Positions 38,891-52,392 of a DNA stretch of 64,000 nucleotides are shown one piece after another. The position numbers and the translations under genes are program-made. Origin of the DNA: Piper betle (taxonomy: Eukaryota; Streptophyta; Magnoliopsida; Piperales; Piperaceae); assembly GCA_033002965.1 (NCBI GenBank), contig JAURVB010014462.1, forward strand, positions 83,501 through 147,500, given 5' to 3'. A model generated the notes under the pieces. The model did not search any database, had not been told where the DNA came from, and was given only the letters and a program-made list of their open reading frames with translations. Position 1 is the first letter of the stretch. Every line of letters starts with the position of its first letter.

Positions 38891-40046
38891 CGTATTAAAA
38901 CAGTACCACTATCCAGTTTTAAAACACACCTTAAAAATCCAATAATCCTTGAACACGGGACATAGAATGGATATGGTTTTATGAAGAGATGAGCAACCAA
39001 TAACTCAATTGCCTCTTGACATAAGTGAGAAGAAAATAAATGTGAAGTAACCGATCGTTTAGCCGGCCTTCATAAAAAAATGTATGGCTTTAGTCCACAT
39101 ATAACATCTATGAGTAACGAATGAAGGAAATCATAAAAGTAAAATCACCTTGTAACTGGTCCACATAAAGGGTAACGACCTTGCAAGCCATTAATCATAC
39201 TAGTATGTTGACTGCAGAAAAATAATTGTCTTTGCACGAAATTTTCTTATTTTTGTGCTTCCATCTATGACATAAAAAAACCGAAATAAGCACATATGAC
39301 ATAAAAATGCAATCACTTAAATGCAACTTGAAAGTTGACCTTGATTTTTGATCAAGCTGAAGCCTCGCTCATGCAGGATCATTAGATGAAATGAATATCC
39401 AGACATCAAAACATTAACCTCGTTCTCAGAAGCCACACATTTCATACTCCACTTCTTCTCAAGACTGACATTGCACAAAACAAGAAGTTTCTTAGATTGA
39501 CCAAAAGAATGACATTATTGATTTAAGAGGAACATTTAGCCCTCCCCTCACCTATCTCCAATTTTTAAAAGAAAAGCACTTTTCATCTTTCTATCGCATC
39601 ATCATTTTATGGCCAATTTCAGACCCTCTAGCTGAAAACACAATTAGCAGTCAGCAGCTTACGGCATAAATGAAAATCATGAAACACAACTCAAATGAGT
39701 TTCAGAAAAGCATAATTTCGTACCTGAATCAACACATTCGTTGATTGGATACAAACTGAGGTTGCTTCAGCAGATACTTCTCCGCTATCATTTTCATATG
39801 CCAAAGAATGGGGTTTGGGAGGAAAAACAGCAGTTTGCCTGAGCGCTGAAAACAAACTTGATCATTGCAACTACCACTTATAATTGAAACTTATATGCAT
39901 AATATACAATCAAAAGATATATGTGCACAAATGAATATTTTATTTAAACGTCCTAACATTATCACTTTTTCTAAGTCTTGATTAAAAAAAGCTAGTTTTT
40001 TGTTCAATTAGAATGATTGGCAAAAGAAAAATATGCATCTACATAT

Positions 40047-40142
40047 TAATTACAACTCCATTAAACAAATTAGTATGTTATTTATTCATAAAGCATGATA
40101 ATTACAACTCTATTAACACATTAGTATGTTATTCATTCATAA
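40047..40142. repeat. Imperfect tandem duplication, about 50 bp period
   Basis: ATTACAACTC-ATTAA followed by TTAGTATGTTAT-ATTCATAA occurs at about 40,049-40,093 and 40,100-40,142, in an intron of the NOL6 relic. Confidence 0.75.
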
Positions 40143-41056
40143 TACACACTGACATCTATAAGTTGCAATTATTACGCTGTAGTTTGACAAAAAGCAAATT
40201 TTTCCCAGGTATATAAAACTAACTCAGACGATCCCTCAGAATTTCAATAGTTATACTACCATATGTATAGATAGCACAGACATTCTTATGTGCCGAGAAA
40301 AGAGCATGGCACCACCATTCAACGTCCCATACCTATTACTACTCACATTTCAACTCATGCATACCAGTGTCAGGTCAGAAAAATACCGGCATCCAAAGGC
40401 TGGACATTAGACACTTGTAGAGGAATTCCCCAAGCTGCCGCAACCGTCTTGACAGTTCCTCAAAAGCCTTGAGTAAATTACCAGAAACTGATGATGGGTC
40501 TAATGTAGAAAAGAAAAATAATTCAACACATATAATAAAATCTGCATAAACCAATTTTAGTTATGTAAGGAAATAAAATACCTGTCATATCATGATGAAG
40601 ACAAAAGTCAAGTTGATTCACAAAGTGGACAATGTGCTTATCAGTTAATAAGAGATGGTGTGCAGGAACATATTCAGAAATCTGTCTTATAATGAGATGC
40701 CTTTGCCCTTGACTACATGCCCAGACTGATATTCCAAAGAAAAAAAATTAGGGAATAGGAAAAATTGATATGAGCAGCCAAGTAAACAATAAAACAAACC
40801 TGTGCTTTCAGCAATAGTTCCATCTTTATATCTCCTTAGTTCAGCTTTCTCCCCCAAAACTTTCGATATCTACTAACCTATAAGTAGCAAATTAATACAA
40901 ACATTACAATAAAAAGGTCAGACAATTAATGACAGCAATATGCCCAATCCTTGGCCTTGTTCTCAGCATGTGGACCAACATCAATTATTCTAAAACATTT
41001 TTCAGGAGAGGTAGCTAGGATACCGACAAGAAGTGGCTGCTGGCCAAAGTCTTGAA

Positions 41057-43920
41057 TGTAAAACCCACGATCCGAGTCAGGGTTTTATAATCAAAACCAA
41101 TCAGTTCAACCACTATTTTCAGTCAAGTCAGTTTCAAAACAAGCGTGCTGAGCCGAGGCCGGCCGTGTATTATGAACCATGAGAGTCATGTGTACTTAAA
41201 TATATGATGATAACGTCAGTAACGCAACAATAGAATGTGTTATCAGAGTATGTGAGAACATGCCCAGTTTTTTTATTTTTAGTTGACCATAAAATTAAAT
41301 TTAGGTTGTCTATCACGTTAGGACATACTAATGATTATTTTTAGGTGGGTTAGTAGGTTTAGAGTATGTCATTCGAGTTAGGACTCGATTATTTTATTTT
41401 ATAATATTTTATTATGTTTTATTTTATTTTTGAAATTTATTTCGTTTTGTTGACTTGAGTAAGAAGCGAGTCAAGTTTTTATTATGAAATTGCCCTTGCC
41501 CTAATTTCACCTCTGCCTGTTCTTTTCCCTCTTTTTCTACCCAATCGCCGACCACCTTCCCTACCTCATCCCTCCGCCGACGACCCTGCTGCCAACAATC
41601 GCTGTCCCGGCCACCGCGATGCCGGTGCCCAACCTCATCCTCCTTCCCTTTTCCCTTCCTCCTACTTTCCCTTGCCCAATGCCGACCTGAAGAGCAACTC
41701 GTGGATGCCCAAAGCAGCCATCCTTCCTTGCCTCACCGGCGGGATTGCACCCCTCTAGGGCTCCGCCATCGCCGGCCAGACATCGCCTGACCTTGGTTGT
41801 CGCCTCCCACACCGGTTTGGCCCACATGGGAGCCCAGCCAAGTCCTTCCCAACATGCTTCTCTTCCTCACCGAGCCGCCACCATCACAACCATCTTCTTC
41901 TCCGGCAGGTCACTAGAGCAGACGCCACCGCCAACACCTTGTTGGACCACTGTGATCACGCCGACCCTCTCCTCTCCTTGTCGTGACTGTCGGAGACCGG
42001 CACCCCTCCTCACTTGCTGTTTGGCCACTGGCAACAGTCGGTTGCTGTCGGCTGCAGGTGTTGCCACCGGACGGCCACCGTCATCCCTTGCCGGCCGTCA
42101 TGCATGTCCTAGGGATTGGTTCAAACCCCACACCACCTTGTCAATAATCGACCATTGGTTGCCGTTTGCCTTCGTGCAACACTAGGTATAACTGGTTTAA
42201 ATTTAATTGCATCGTATATTATTAATTATCGTAATGTGTGTAGGAATTAGGCAATTGGAATTAATAATTGAATTGCATAATGGTGTATGAATTAGTTATC
42301 ATGATTTTGATGAACTTGTGTGATTATTGATAATTGTAAGTAAGTAATGCATGTGAGTGGTCTATCTAAGTAAGTAATCATCTTATAAATTTGTTATATA
42401 ACTTGAATGCAAATTAGTATTGCTATCTAGATTTAATCAGCAAAGTTTGATTGTTGTGAATTGAGATAAGTGAAATAGTTATTTAAATAGCATAGGGTAA
42501 ATATGATTTGGGATCAATAAGGTTAAACATTTGTAATCGACATATGCAGTATTTATGTTGCGTTTGTTTGTGATGATCTTGATGAATGCCCTGGTTAGAG
42601 GTCTTGTCAGGATTTATGTTGCATATGGTGTATAATCTAATGATGAGTGTACCATTCATACATTATATTGGGCGTTAGTATTTAGATTTGATGTGTGAGT
42701 GTGGAACAGGAGCTCACCGCCTAGGCGCGAGACCCCGCTTGGAGTTCATACCAAGTCCGTTTAAGATTCACCCTTGGTTTATCGCTTATTCTATTGTGAT
42801 TTATTTTCCTGATTGCAAAACTGGTTAAGTAGTATTTTATTAGATCCTACTTAACTCGGGTCATTTAATCAAATTATTTTCTAGATTAATAACCCTTAAG
42901 GATGAAATCCCTCGAGTTTGATTTTAAAAATAAAATTCACTACAAGTTGTCTTCGGGCCTATAATATTAAATCCCTTCCCAGACTAATATATATTTTTAT
43001 CGAGTTTTTAGTGGGATGAGAGACGGTGAAACCAACTCACACTTACCATGAGTGGGTGCACATGCCAGTCATAGCGAGCTCTAGATTAGTGAGAGGGTTG
43101 TTTTATTCTCGAGGGATCCTAATAACTTTGTGTTTTGAATTTCCTCACACTTGAAAAAAGTAGAGGCTTACGGGTATTATTTAATATAACGCATGTCCGG
43201 ACATATGGTTCAAAGGGTACTGAAAGCGATTGCTAAGAGTATTCGGCTTTTGTGCTCAAGTCTAGAAGAAATATGGAGAAAATGAAAGGGTTTAGGATAT
43301 ACTGGTAGTACCAAAGGACAAAAAGAAAAATGAGAAAATGTGGAAAGAGGCATCAGCAGACCCGTCAGTTCAGGATGCTATTGGGTTCGCGGCCCAATGG
43401 CTCTCCAATAGATACCCTTATGAGAGTTCAGCAAAAGATATATATGATTTTCTTCAAAATGAGAGTCGACTCTCATTTGCCAGTTTGTTTTAGCTATTTT
43501 TAGACTAGTAACAATCAATATATATGTAGGTAAGGAACAGAAGTCTCATATGCCAGTTTGGACGGAGGAACAATGATTGCTTTGTGCATACATACAAACT
43601 TGGAACGATATGTTTAGATTGTTGTGTTTTAATTATGATGCATCAGTTTATCATATGATGTTTTATGATGAAGTGACAATAATTTTGAGATTGATATAGT
43701 AATTGAAAATGATATAATAAATATGACAGATATAACAAAAATGATAGATGAAATGAACAAATGAGTCAAGATCCAATTCATGTTTTGTAATTTTGTTATT
43801 ATGAAAACAATGGTGTGCTAGAAATGAAGGTTTTGTCTTATTTGGTGATATATAAATATGTTGCTATTTGACAAGTTGGCCCTTTATTGTGGCCACTGGA
43901 AGACAAAATTTCTTTCATCT
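41057..43920 (+). mobile_element. Long LTR-like repeat, copy B, inserted in the NOL6 relic
   Basis: The left end TGTAAAACCCACGATCCGAG at 41,057 is the reverse complement, with few changes, of the segment ending at 59,443 in copy C. Then follow an AT-rich part, an inverted pair GACTTGAGT...GCGAGTCAAG at about 41,452-41,475, a GC-rich block (41,510-42,180), an AT-rich middle, and the block shared with copy A: GAGCTCACCGCCTAGGCG near 42,710, ACTTAACTCGGG near 42,849, ATCCCTCGAGTTTG near 42,908, CTTCGGGCCTAT near 42,951 and ATGTAGGTAAGGAA near 43,523. Similarity to A ends near TTGGCCCTTTATTG at about 43,890; the expected terminal GTTACA is missing, so the right side is truncated. No gag/pol frame. 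It lies in the opposite orientation to the host gene. Confidence 0.6.
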
Positions 43921-44443
43921 TAAAATTTCAATTTCAACAACTTGCATCATAAAAAGACTAAGAAAGAAATAGCACAAAAAAACCTATTCAATAAGTCACA
44001 ACCTCTTAAAAATAATATGTTCTTAATATTAAAAAGAACATAACAATCTACGAGTACATGGAAATATCTTCAAATAATTACATGGAGAACAACAAGAGAA
44101 TAGAGGAATAAGGTAAATAAATGGTGTCAGACATTGGGTGTGTGAAAATGACAACTTATGATTCAATAGAATCTATACTTGACATCAGAAAAGAATTTGG
44201 AGAAGATGAGTATACAGTGTGAAGGAAAAGTGGCACAAATCAAATACAGTTTTCATTGTCAATTGTTGAGTTACCTCATGCAATAATCAAATTTTGAAGC
44301 TTGTCTTTGACATGAAAATCATCCTCAAAACCCTCATCTTTGGACTTGTCCATGTAAGCTAATGCCTAGGCAGCCTCCTCCCTGAGCTAAAAATTAACAA
44401 TAAATAAGATGAAAAATGATCAGAATAAGAAAAAGGAGCAGGT

Positions 44444-44512
44444 GATAAATTTCAAGCAAATATATACAAATTACAAGGCGATAAATTTCAAGCAAATATA
44501 TACAAATTACAA
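44444..44512. repeat. Perfect 33-bp direct duplication
   Basis: GATAAATTTCAAGCAAATAT and the following bases are identical at 44,444-44,476 and 44,480-44,512, a 36-bp period. Recent slippage or repair duplication inside the NOL6 relic. Confidence 0.9.
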
Positions 44513-44871
44513 ACAGTTAAAGTTGCCAACTAACCATGCAAATGAGATAACTAAGCGAAGGTACAAAACATGAAATTCTTGCTCACTAAACTAACCACGT
44601 GAAGTAATGCTAGCCTTCAAATATGTAGCTATGAAAAAACATCATCAACAAAGTTAACTCTCATATAACAGTTGTATCCCTACTAGGAACTCCTTTAAAT
44701 ATACAAATAATAATGGCAAAGACAAATAACTAAGTGGTGTCATGGAAGATAGGGCAATGGATTCTTGAGCATTAATTTCCTAGATCCAATAGAAAGTAGA
44801 TCACTTCAAAGGAAGCATTGCTAACCTAATTGCTAATCCCTGAATAGCAATCACGTGAACTACTTTTACTA

Positions 44872-45525
44872 GGGGTGAGCAAATTTCAGTTCAAACCAAA
44901 ATTTTGACCTGAACCAAAGCAAAATTGTTGATTTGGTTTGCTTTGGACCTTGGATAAAATTTTAAATGTGAGAAATTTTGGTGCAGGACCGAACCGAACT
45001 GAAACAGACCAAAAACCAAAAAAAAACTTAATATTTATGTTTTAGGTGGGTTATTATTAATTTCGTTGATTTATTTGTAGTTCATTTGAGATGTTTAATA
45101 CAATATCTATGTATAAAATACTTTCGGAAGTGATTTTTTCTTCCACCTGATACTGAAATGGTGTTGGGGGAATGAATCTTAAACTCTATACAATTACAAA
45201 TAACAAAATTTTAGATGGTTTGATGCCTTTTTTGACACCAACCCTCCTCCTTTATTTGGGCTTGGAACCGACATTTGAATATAATAATAATGCTTGAATT
45301 ATATTATAACTTAGTTTATTATAAAAAATAATAATTAATTTTAATACACTTTTATTAATTTCAATTTTGAATAAACCGAATTAAACTAAAATATTTTGGT
45401 TCAATTCGGATTTGAGAAAAGTTCAGGTTTGGTTCGGTAAGAAATTTCAATAGCCGAACCCAATTTTGGGTATTCGATTCGGCCGGTTTGGAACAAGTGA
45501 TTACTCTGTCCTAATTTTTACCCCC
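44872..45525. mobile_element. Candidate MITE in a NOL6 intron
   Basis: The left edge TAGGGGTGAGCAAATTTCAG followed by TTCAAACC resembles the end of a common class of small plant hAT-like MITEs. The right part contains GAACCCAATTTTGGGTATTC and GGTTTGGAACAAG, then TTTTTACCCCC, loosely the inverse of the left. The interior is AT-rich without a reading frame. The right boundary and a target duplication are not clear. Confidence 0.4.
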
Positions 45526-48500
45526 AACAAAGTAAATAAGTTAATCATTCCTAATCATCATGCTGGGTAAGGCTGCTACAATAGATTCTTTATGGTCTCA
45601 CCCTTCCCCAGACCTGGCACATGTGAGAGTCATCATGCACCTCTTTTTACGACAGACATTCAAGGACAAGAGTTAGACTAACATTATAGGTACACAACCA
45701 TTTTAAATACATTAAGGATTCACATTGAATAATCAAAGTATGCAGCGAAAGGAAGTTTTGAGTTCTGGTATGTCCTTGAAAGCAGCAGAAGGTAGCTGAA
45801 AGTTGTAATGGGAAACAAATAGTGTGAGCAGTGAACTGAAGCAACAGAATTTCACAGATCGACAATTTAACCATTTTAGGCCAACGTTGAAGACTTCTAT
45901 TACTAAGTCACAGGTTCACTGCCTACACAATTCTAAGCTCATGAATAACAGGAGTTATATTCTCACAACAAATAAATGCTACTTATTAAAAAATTTTACA
46001 ATTTCTAACAACACAAAATTACCTCTTTCAAACCACTACTTGTAATTCGAAAGGCTAGGTTATGATACCCTGATTCATCCGATAAAACAAATGTACAAAC
46101 TCCTGATATCGCATCCTTTCCTGAAAATTTCCAGTGCAGAATGTTCAAATAATAATTAATAATTGGCACAACAATGCTTGATTATAGATGACAGCTAATA
46201 CCGGTATTTCATTTAAAGAAAATTCCTCAAACATAAGAAACAAGACAATGCACAGAGCACAAAATAAAATACACTCAATGAATGAAGAAAAACTACCTCC
46301 TCAGATAATTTGCCATGTTCACTAGTTTGAAGAGAGAAACCTTCACCCAATAACTTAGAAGTTGCTGAGAAAAATAAGTTCATAGGTTACCAAAGTGTGC
46401 TCATCAGGGTAAAAACCTTGAATAAAGTAGAGGAAAATAAATGACAAATGACTGAATGACTATGCAACGTCTTTGTCATCGCGCACACCTTCTCTGAGCT
46501 AGGATTGGATCAACAACACGAAAAACAAGGATTTTCACATTTAGATGAATGATGCAAAAACAATATAGAACCTAAGTAGCAAATTTTTATGTTGAAAGTC
46601 GTTCATGAAGCAACCTCCAAACTATAAAACACACACATACACACACACACAAACCTCTTCACAGGTTATTAAAAAGAACAAAAAAATGCAGCACCTTCCA
46701 CCTGTCATGCAGCCAGAACTTGCCAGACCCCCACTCCCATGCAGCCCCTTCGCCCCCTCCACCCTACTCTTCTCTTTCCCCTACCCCTCCTCCAGCCCAA
46801 CCCCTAACTCCCCTCTTCCACCCCTTCTCTCGCCGCTACTACCACCGCTGCCCCTGCCCAACCCAGGACCCACCCCTCCCCCTCGCCTCCCCCTCTGCCC
46901 TCCTCCATGACCTCACCCCCTTCTTTTCCACTATTCAAGGTATGTCACCGACATCCCAGTGAGATATCACCAATATCGGCATATCATGGGCAACTTTCAT
47001 GTTGCCCGCACGGCAGCACCAATATGTTGGCACGCGAGATAGAAAACCTTGGTCGATAATAAATGGCTGCAAAGTTCTCGTTTGCCACAATGTGAACTTT
47101 AGCACATAGCAAGGAAGGAGCTAAAATACATATTCAATATATTGAAGGTCTGTTATCTATTATAACAACAACAGTTAGAGGCTTCCATATTTTAATAAAT
47201 TTTACTGTAGATGAAATATTTTTTTGAAAATCCGTTACCAATAAGTGTATCGGGATCTATGTTTCAACATAGAACCAAGGTGAAACTAGAGAGAATTTTG
47301 TGCTCTTTTCGTATATTTTCCAACAAATGGACAGATTTCTGAGATCTCATGAAATAAATGGAAGATTAGATTCCCTGATTGGAAAAGGCAAATAAGCCAC
47401 ACCGCATGGCATCTTGATTGGTCATTAAAACTATATTAACGTTGGTTTAAAAGATCTTAAAAAACTACAAAAGGTATAAAAAAATCAGAGTTTAGCCATG
47501 AAAACAGGAAGAAAATGCAAAAATTAATCTTTCTTTAAGCACTATAATCCTCCCCAGGTACATCAAATTCTTGCCACCTAGTTTCCTATGCACTTGCTTG
47601 CATAAGGAATTGATTTGGCATCTTCCTCACAATATGATTAACCAAAATGCATAATCAATTAAGTTAAGAGACAAAAATAATACCAATGAAATATAGAGCA
47701 ACACGAAACATCTGCATTGACTTCATTGAGCGATTAATCCAATTTCCTCCAGTTTCTGTAGCAAGATATGACAGCATGATAGCCAGCAAAAATCCATTTA
47801 AGGCATCATGTGAATAGATAAAATATCTATGCCTTGCCCAAACCTGCATCAAGAAAATATTTGGTCAACAAAGACCTAAATAATCGTTTGATAAGCTATT
47901 TTGATGCCCTCGCGAGAGTAATAATAAAGTACTGTGCAGCAAACACAGGATAGCACCAAAAAACATTTCTGCGCTAAATCCAAAATTAGAATGTGCACAA
48001 ATTGGTCAAAACCACCTTCAGTAAAAGCAATGCGTCGCCAAGATCCCTCCGTCCAGAGCAAAGATTTTTCATAAAATGAGCATTCTCCTCCAGAAACATA
48101 TCCTCAAGTATGCTGCTATTGTATGTGAGAGTAGCTTGTGTGAGGCCACCTTTTTATTTATTATTCAATAAGTTGTTGAGAAAAGAAAAAAGAAGTGAAT
48201 AGCTTGAACAAGAGGACAAAATTAGTAGCATTCTAGAAAATAGAAAACTAGAATTACCTTCATCTGAAGAACGAACATTGTTACGACTCATATTTAATTT
48301 TGAAATGCTGACCAATGCTGTTGCTGTTGGAATCAGCCTAATGAAGAAATCACTTGATTCACCAACCTCAATACCTATGCAATTTTAAAAAGTCAGTCCT
48401 TTTCAACATGGCAAACTGAACTTCAAAATATCAAAAGGAGGCAACAAAGCTGTTGCTATCAGTTACTAGGATATTGCTGTATCATGTTCTCTATGTAAAA

Positions 48501-49803
48501 TCACCAAACTCTATAGTCCTTCCCATCCACATTTTTCAGTCATTTCTTAAATCCCCACTTCTTGGTAGTCTTCCTCCTCAAACATTCAACCACAAATATT
48601 AACTCATTTAGCCATTAAGGGCTCAATCCAGTTTCCATTCCACCTCAGAGAGAGTCAAGAAGTTGACAAATGACAATACTCTCCGGTGATGTTCCATCAC
48701 AAGTGAGGGCATTAGATTTTCATAAAACATTTACCATACACAAAGACAAAAGGAGGTGTTTTGAACCTCAATTGGTTCACCTAGAAGCAATTAAATATCT
48801 TCTACTCCAAAAAAAGTTTCAATTGCTTTTTAGACGTCATTTGTAATTTTTAATAGAAAACCAACGTCAACTGCTTAGAAGCTTTCTATATTACTTCACA
48901 AATGTTTAAATGTTTTCAGCTGATATTAAATAGACATTGATAAAAATTAATTTTAATGCAATGGAGAAAAAGCTTTACCAGTGGCACAACTGGATACACC
49001 AAAAGTACAGGCTTGCAAGCCTCATTTTGGAACGGAACCCGTTCAGCTTTTCGGACAGAAGAGCAAGAGGTTAGATGCTTCTCAATGACAGCAAGGTATA
49101 GACATCTTTAGGCATGATAATGAAAATTCATGTAGTCTTTCTCATGGAAGCAAACCTATCATTTACACTACTAATTAGAGATCAACAAAAATCAGCTAAA
49201 CAGGAACATCAGAGAAGGCTCAACCAACCTGACAATTTTACTTCAACAAATATCATCACCAGAAGAAAAAAATATGAACCATTTGAAAAGGAAAATTACA
49301 CTTTATTTTTTGGAAAATATTCCATAAATAAACAAAAATCAAGTTAACGATTGGAAGAAACATATAAGCTTCCTATTCATTTTCTTTTTGAGATGTATAC
49401 CTTTAATATGTACTGTGCAATCTCATTAAATAATTCATCATCAGCATCATCTAGACCTTTAAAGTGTCATTACTCAAAGAAATCTTTCCATCATAAATTA
49501 AAATACCATGTTTGACGGCTCTGACATCACAGTTACCACTACTTATGCAGCAATTTTTTGATCTGAGAAGTGTGCAATATGTATGCCATTTTTCCGAAAC
49601 ACATGCCAAGATGAAATCAGCAATTATACATCTGTCCGCCAAAAGGGCAAAGGATTCTATATTCATGTCATATTTGGTGTCAGTATCATTTTTTACCAAC
49701 AAAATAAGAAATTCATACAATTATTTACATGCTAACCGCGATCCCTAATTCAGAAACTTCAATTTGTTAAGAAATAATTCGATAACAACATTATTCAACG
49801 GAA

Positions 49804-49808
<5 letters not shown>

Positions 49809-49842
<34 letters not shown>
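49809..49842. repeat. (GA)n microsatellite in NOL6 intron 2
   Basis: Seventeen GA repeats just downstream of the splice donor of the second NOL6 exon (exon ends 49,851 on the minus strand). Read on the transcribed strand it is a CT-rich tract. Confidence 0.95.
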
Positions 49843-49845
<3 letters not shown>

Positions 49846-50246
49846 ATTACCTTCGGCATACGAATATGGACATCAACATTAACATAAGGTTTCGCAACAC
49901 ACTTGATGGAGTAGCTGCCCACGACTTCGAACGAGTTCGGCATTCTAAAAGTGAACTCCATCCTGTCGGTATGCACCCCAAGGTCTCGCACGAAGCCGGC
50001 GGCCGCATCAGCCCTGACCTGAAACCACCGAGTAACCAGCAATCTCACTACCTCCCCATACAAAATGCAAAGAATGTATCTTTCGGCCATCAAACTCACC
50101 TACTGATCCGAGATCCCATCAATGCAATCCCGAACAACCGACAACTCCCGATCGATGGCTGCCGTCTCACCGCAGCCCAACTCAACCTCCTCCAACATTT
50201 CGGAGACCTTGAACTTGAACTCGAACGAGCTGAAATCGAACCCCAT

Positions 50247-51358
50247 CACTTTCTCAATTCTCTACACCTAATTCTACGACGAAAAAGCAATGATGTGAGC
50301 TCGGGGAGGGGAATAGGAGAATTGCAGCGGCAGTGACGGTGGCGAGTCGCCGGAGACGGGCGGAGGAGACGGCCGGCGTTGGAGTGGTGGGGTTTTAGGA
50401 GGGTGGGAGGGAAAGAATAGGGTTTAGGTTGGATATGGGCCGTTGGAAATTATTGATAGGCCCATGGGCTTTATGTTGTTATTTAAAGTCCATGGGCCAA
50501 AAGTTGCGTTGCCACAAAATTATATATATATTTTTCACAAAGCACCACAGAATTATATAGATATAAAGAAAACATGTTGTTCGGAGTTTAAGTTGTGATT
50601 TAAAAAGGCAATTTAAATGGCCAAAAGCTGGGAGTGTGTTACCAAAAATCAATAAATTTCCCCAAAAAATAGCCAAAAAAAATGAAAAGCATGTACACAA
50701 AAATGAGGAGATTTGATAATTTGTCCACCCTTCTAAGCATACAAAACTAAGATTTTACTATAAACCACCAAAAAATTACAAACCATCACCTTCAAAACAG
50801 TCACAAAATTTTCCATTTTCCTCTTTGCACAAAACTAAGGTGGAGCCAATGGACGAAATAATGTTGTCAGGACAAACAATATTATTTAAACTACAAGCTG
50901 CACTTCAACGTGGATTCTACTGTGAAATATCAATTTGCCTAATTGCCAGCCTAGTCGGGCAAATTTTAAATTATGAGCTTAATGAAATGTTAATCGGAAC
51001 TTGAAACAAAATGAGGGTCAGGAAGATAATTATAAATTATAAATCAAATTAAAACCAGTTGTACAGTCCACAGAGTTTGGTTGTAAGACCCAATCATATT
51101 TGAAGTATATTATAACCTAAAGTTGTCATCCATTCGTGATTAATGATACGTCTGCATGGATTTTGTAACGTAAACCATAAATTGGTTCATGCACGTCGTA
51201 GAAAATCGAGAGAAGTTAATGGCATGTCTATAGACTAGAAATCACTTACATATTGGTGCAACGCAAATAAAAAGCAAAACAAAATTTTATTGAAGCAATA
51301 GAGACAATATATAACAGCTTATTCATAGCATGTACTGATTAACAGCAAAGAGAATGAG
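50247..51358. other. Intergenic, NOL6 upstream and XTH 3' side
   Basis: The first 150 bases are GC-rich (GGCGAGTCGCCGGAGACGGG near 50,341), consistent with the former NOL6 5' UTR or promoter. The rest is AT-rich with no gene signal; the end should contain the XTH 3' UTR. Confidence 0.5.
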
Positions 51359-52392
51359 TCATCTTGTTTTCTGTGTACATTCAGGAGGAAAGCTGCCTTT
51401 GGGATATTTCTCCTCGTGCTGACAGTAATCATATATCATAAACTTTTTCCTAACTTCTACCATCTTCGTTTTGTTAGCCAAGTCCAACTTCTCCCACATC
51501 CATGGATGATCACCTTGAGCAGATATGAACTTCTGATCATCCCAGTCAACTAAAGCTGCAGAGCTAAAACTTTTGTAGGAGACAGGGAAAGGAGCGGCTG
51601 TCCAATTCACTTTAATACGCCCACCCTCGGTAGCCCAATCTTCCCCATTGAATATGCTTCCATGGATCTTCATGGGTTTCTGGCTAAGATAAGGAATGCC
51701 TGTTGAGCTCATGTTCTTGTACTCTCTGATTGGAATTCCATCCACCCATAAACTACACACATGCAATAAAGTTTTATTCATAAATATTCAAACTTAAACG
51801 ATAATCACGAAGTGTACGATGCTTGAAGGCTTACATTATATTGATCGGATTCCAGAGGATGGTGTAGGTGTGAAAATCTTGTGTAGGATCAAACCACGGA
51901 ATGAACTGTTCTTCTCTGCTACCTCTCCCTTGCGTGAAGATGTTGGTATGGAGTGTGTATGGCTGCCCACTAACATTCCCAAGAAACTCGAAGTCTATCT
52001 CATCTTGATATGGCCCTGCTGATTGAAACTGCAAAACCATGAACAAAATTGAAGAGCCAACATCGGTCACAACTCCCGTATTAAACATCTTGTTGCAAGA
52101 AAGTAAACATTTTACTCACATAAAAAGAAGAGACCGTGCCGGCAGAGTTTCCGGCCACGAGTTTTAGCTGCATGCTAATCTTTCCAAACATGTACTCAAC
52201 TCTGGATTCAAATCCAGAGCCAGAGGTCTGATCAAGAGAAAGAGTGAGCAAATTCCCGTTGTCCCCTATTCTTCCCCTCCCACCACCCCAAATGATCACA
52301 AAGTCACTCTTGAAATCACCAGAGCAGTATGTCGTCAGGGAGCTCACTAAGAGCAAAAGAAGCCATATCAGTCTAAAATAAAAGTGACCCAT
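51359..52392 (-). CDS. Xyloglucan endotransglucosylase/hydrolase (XTH, GH16)
   Basis: Secreted cell-wall enzyme that cuts and rejoins xyloglucan chains (GH16), used in wall loosening and growth. Three exons, 52392-52120, 52028-51835 and 51752-51359, join in frame to 286 residues, a normal XTH length. A hydrophobic signal peptide ([20 protein letters not shown]) is followed by the GH16 domain. The catalytic motif DEIDFEFLG is intact and is followed at once by the N-glycosylation site NVS. Other blocks are [55 protein letters not shown] and DWATEGGR. The C-terminal XET extension has its conserved cysteines ([19 protein letters not shown]). The residue before DEIDFEFLG is Gln where His is usual. 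This is the only multi-exon gene here with no frame break. Confidence 0.95.

Larger units (their letters stand above)
38059..50246 (-). pseudogene. Nucleolar protein 6 / NRAP-like gene, decayed
   Basis: NOL6/NRAP (yeast Utp22) is a pre-rRNA processing factor of the small-subunit processome. Recognisable exons include 50246-50104, 50013-49851, 49155-48979, 48366-48258, 48149-48016, 47843-47684, 46364-46297, 46120-46023, 44386-44275, about 41056-40930, about 40865-40802, 40725-40582, about 40499-40372, 39845-39724, about 38470-38413, 38309-38223 and 38145-38059. Typical blocks are YNSSILEDMFLEENA, HDALNGFLLAIMLSYLA, KFWGEKAELRRYKDGTIAES, KLLVNFDPSKCF and LWYDSLGGDAIGLTW. Defects: TAA replaces a codon in YHA-RCLYL at 49,110-49,108; TAG follows EEAA at 44,368-44,366; frame breaks lie in the 46,120-46,023 exon and the 40,499-40,372 exon (before IPLQVSNVQPLDAG). 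Exons for much of the C-terminal half are missing between 39,724 and 38,470. A repeat (41,057-43,920) abuts and seems to cut the exon ending at 41,056. NOL6 is normally about 1,050 residues and essential, so an intact copy should exist elsewhere. Confidence 0.85.

Noticed and set aside
46605..46962. Proline-rich open frames in an intron of the NOL6 relic
   Set aside because: The frames come from a C-rich low-complexity stretch (CCCCTCC type); two frames are open at once with no conserved residues.
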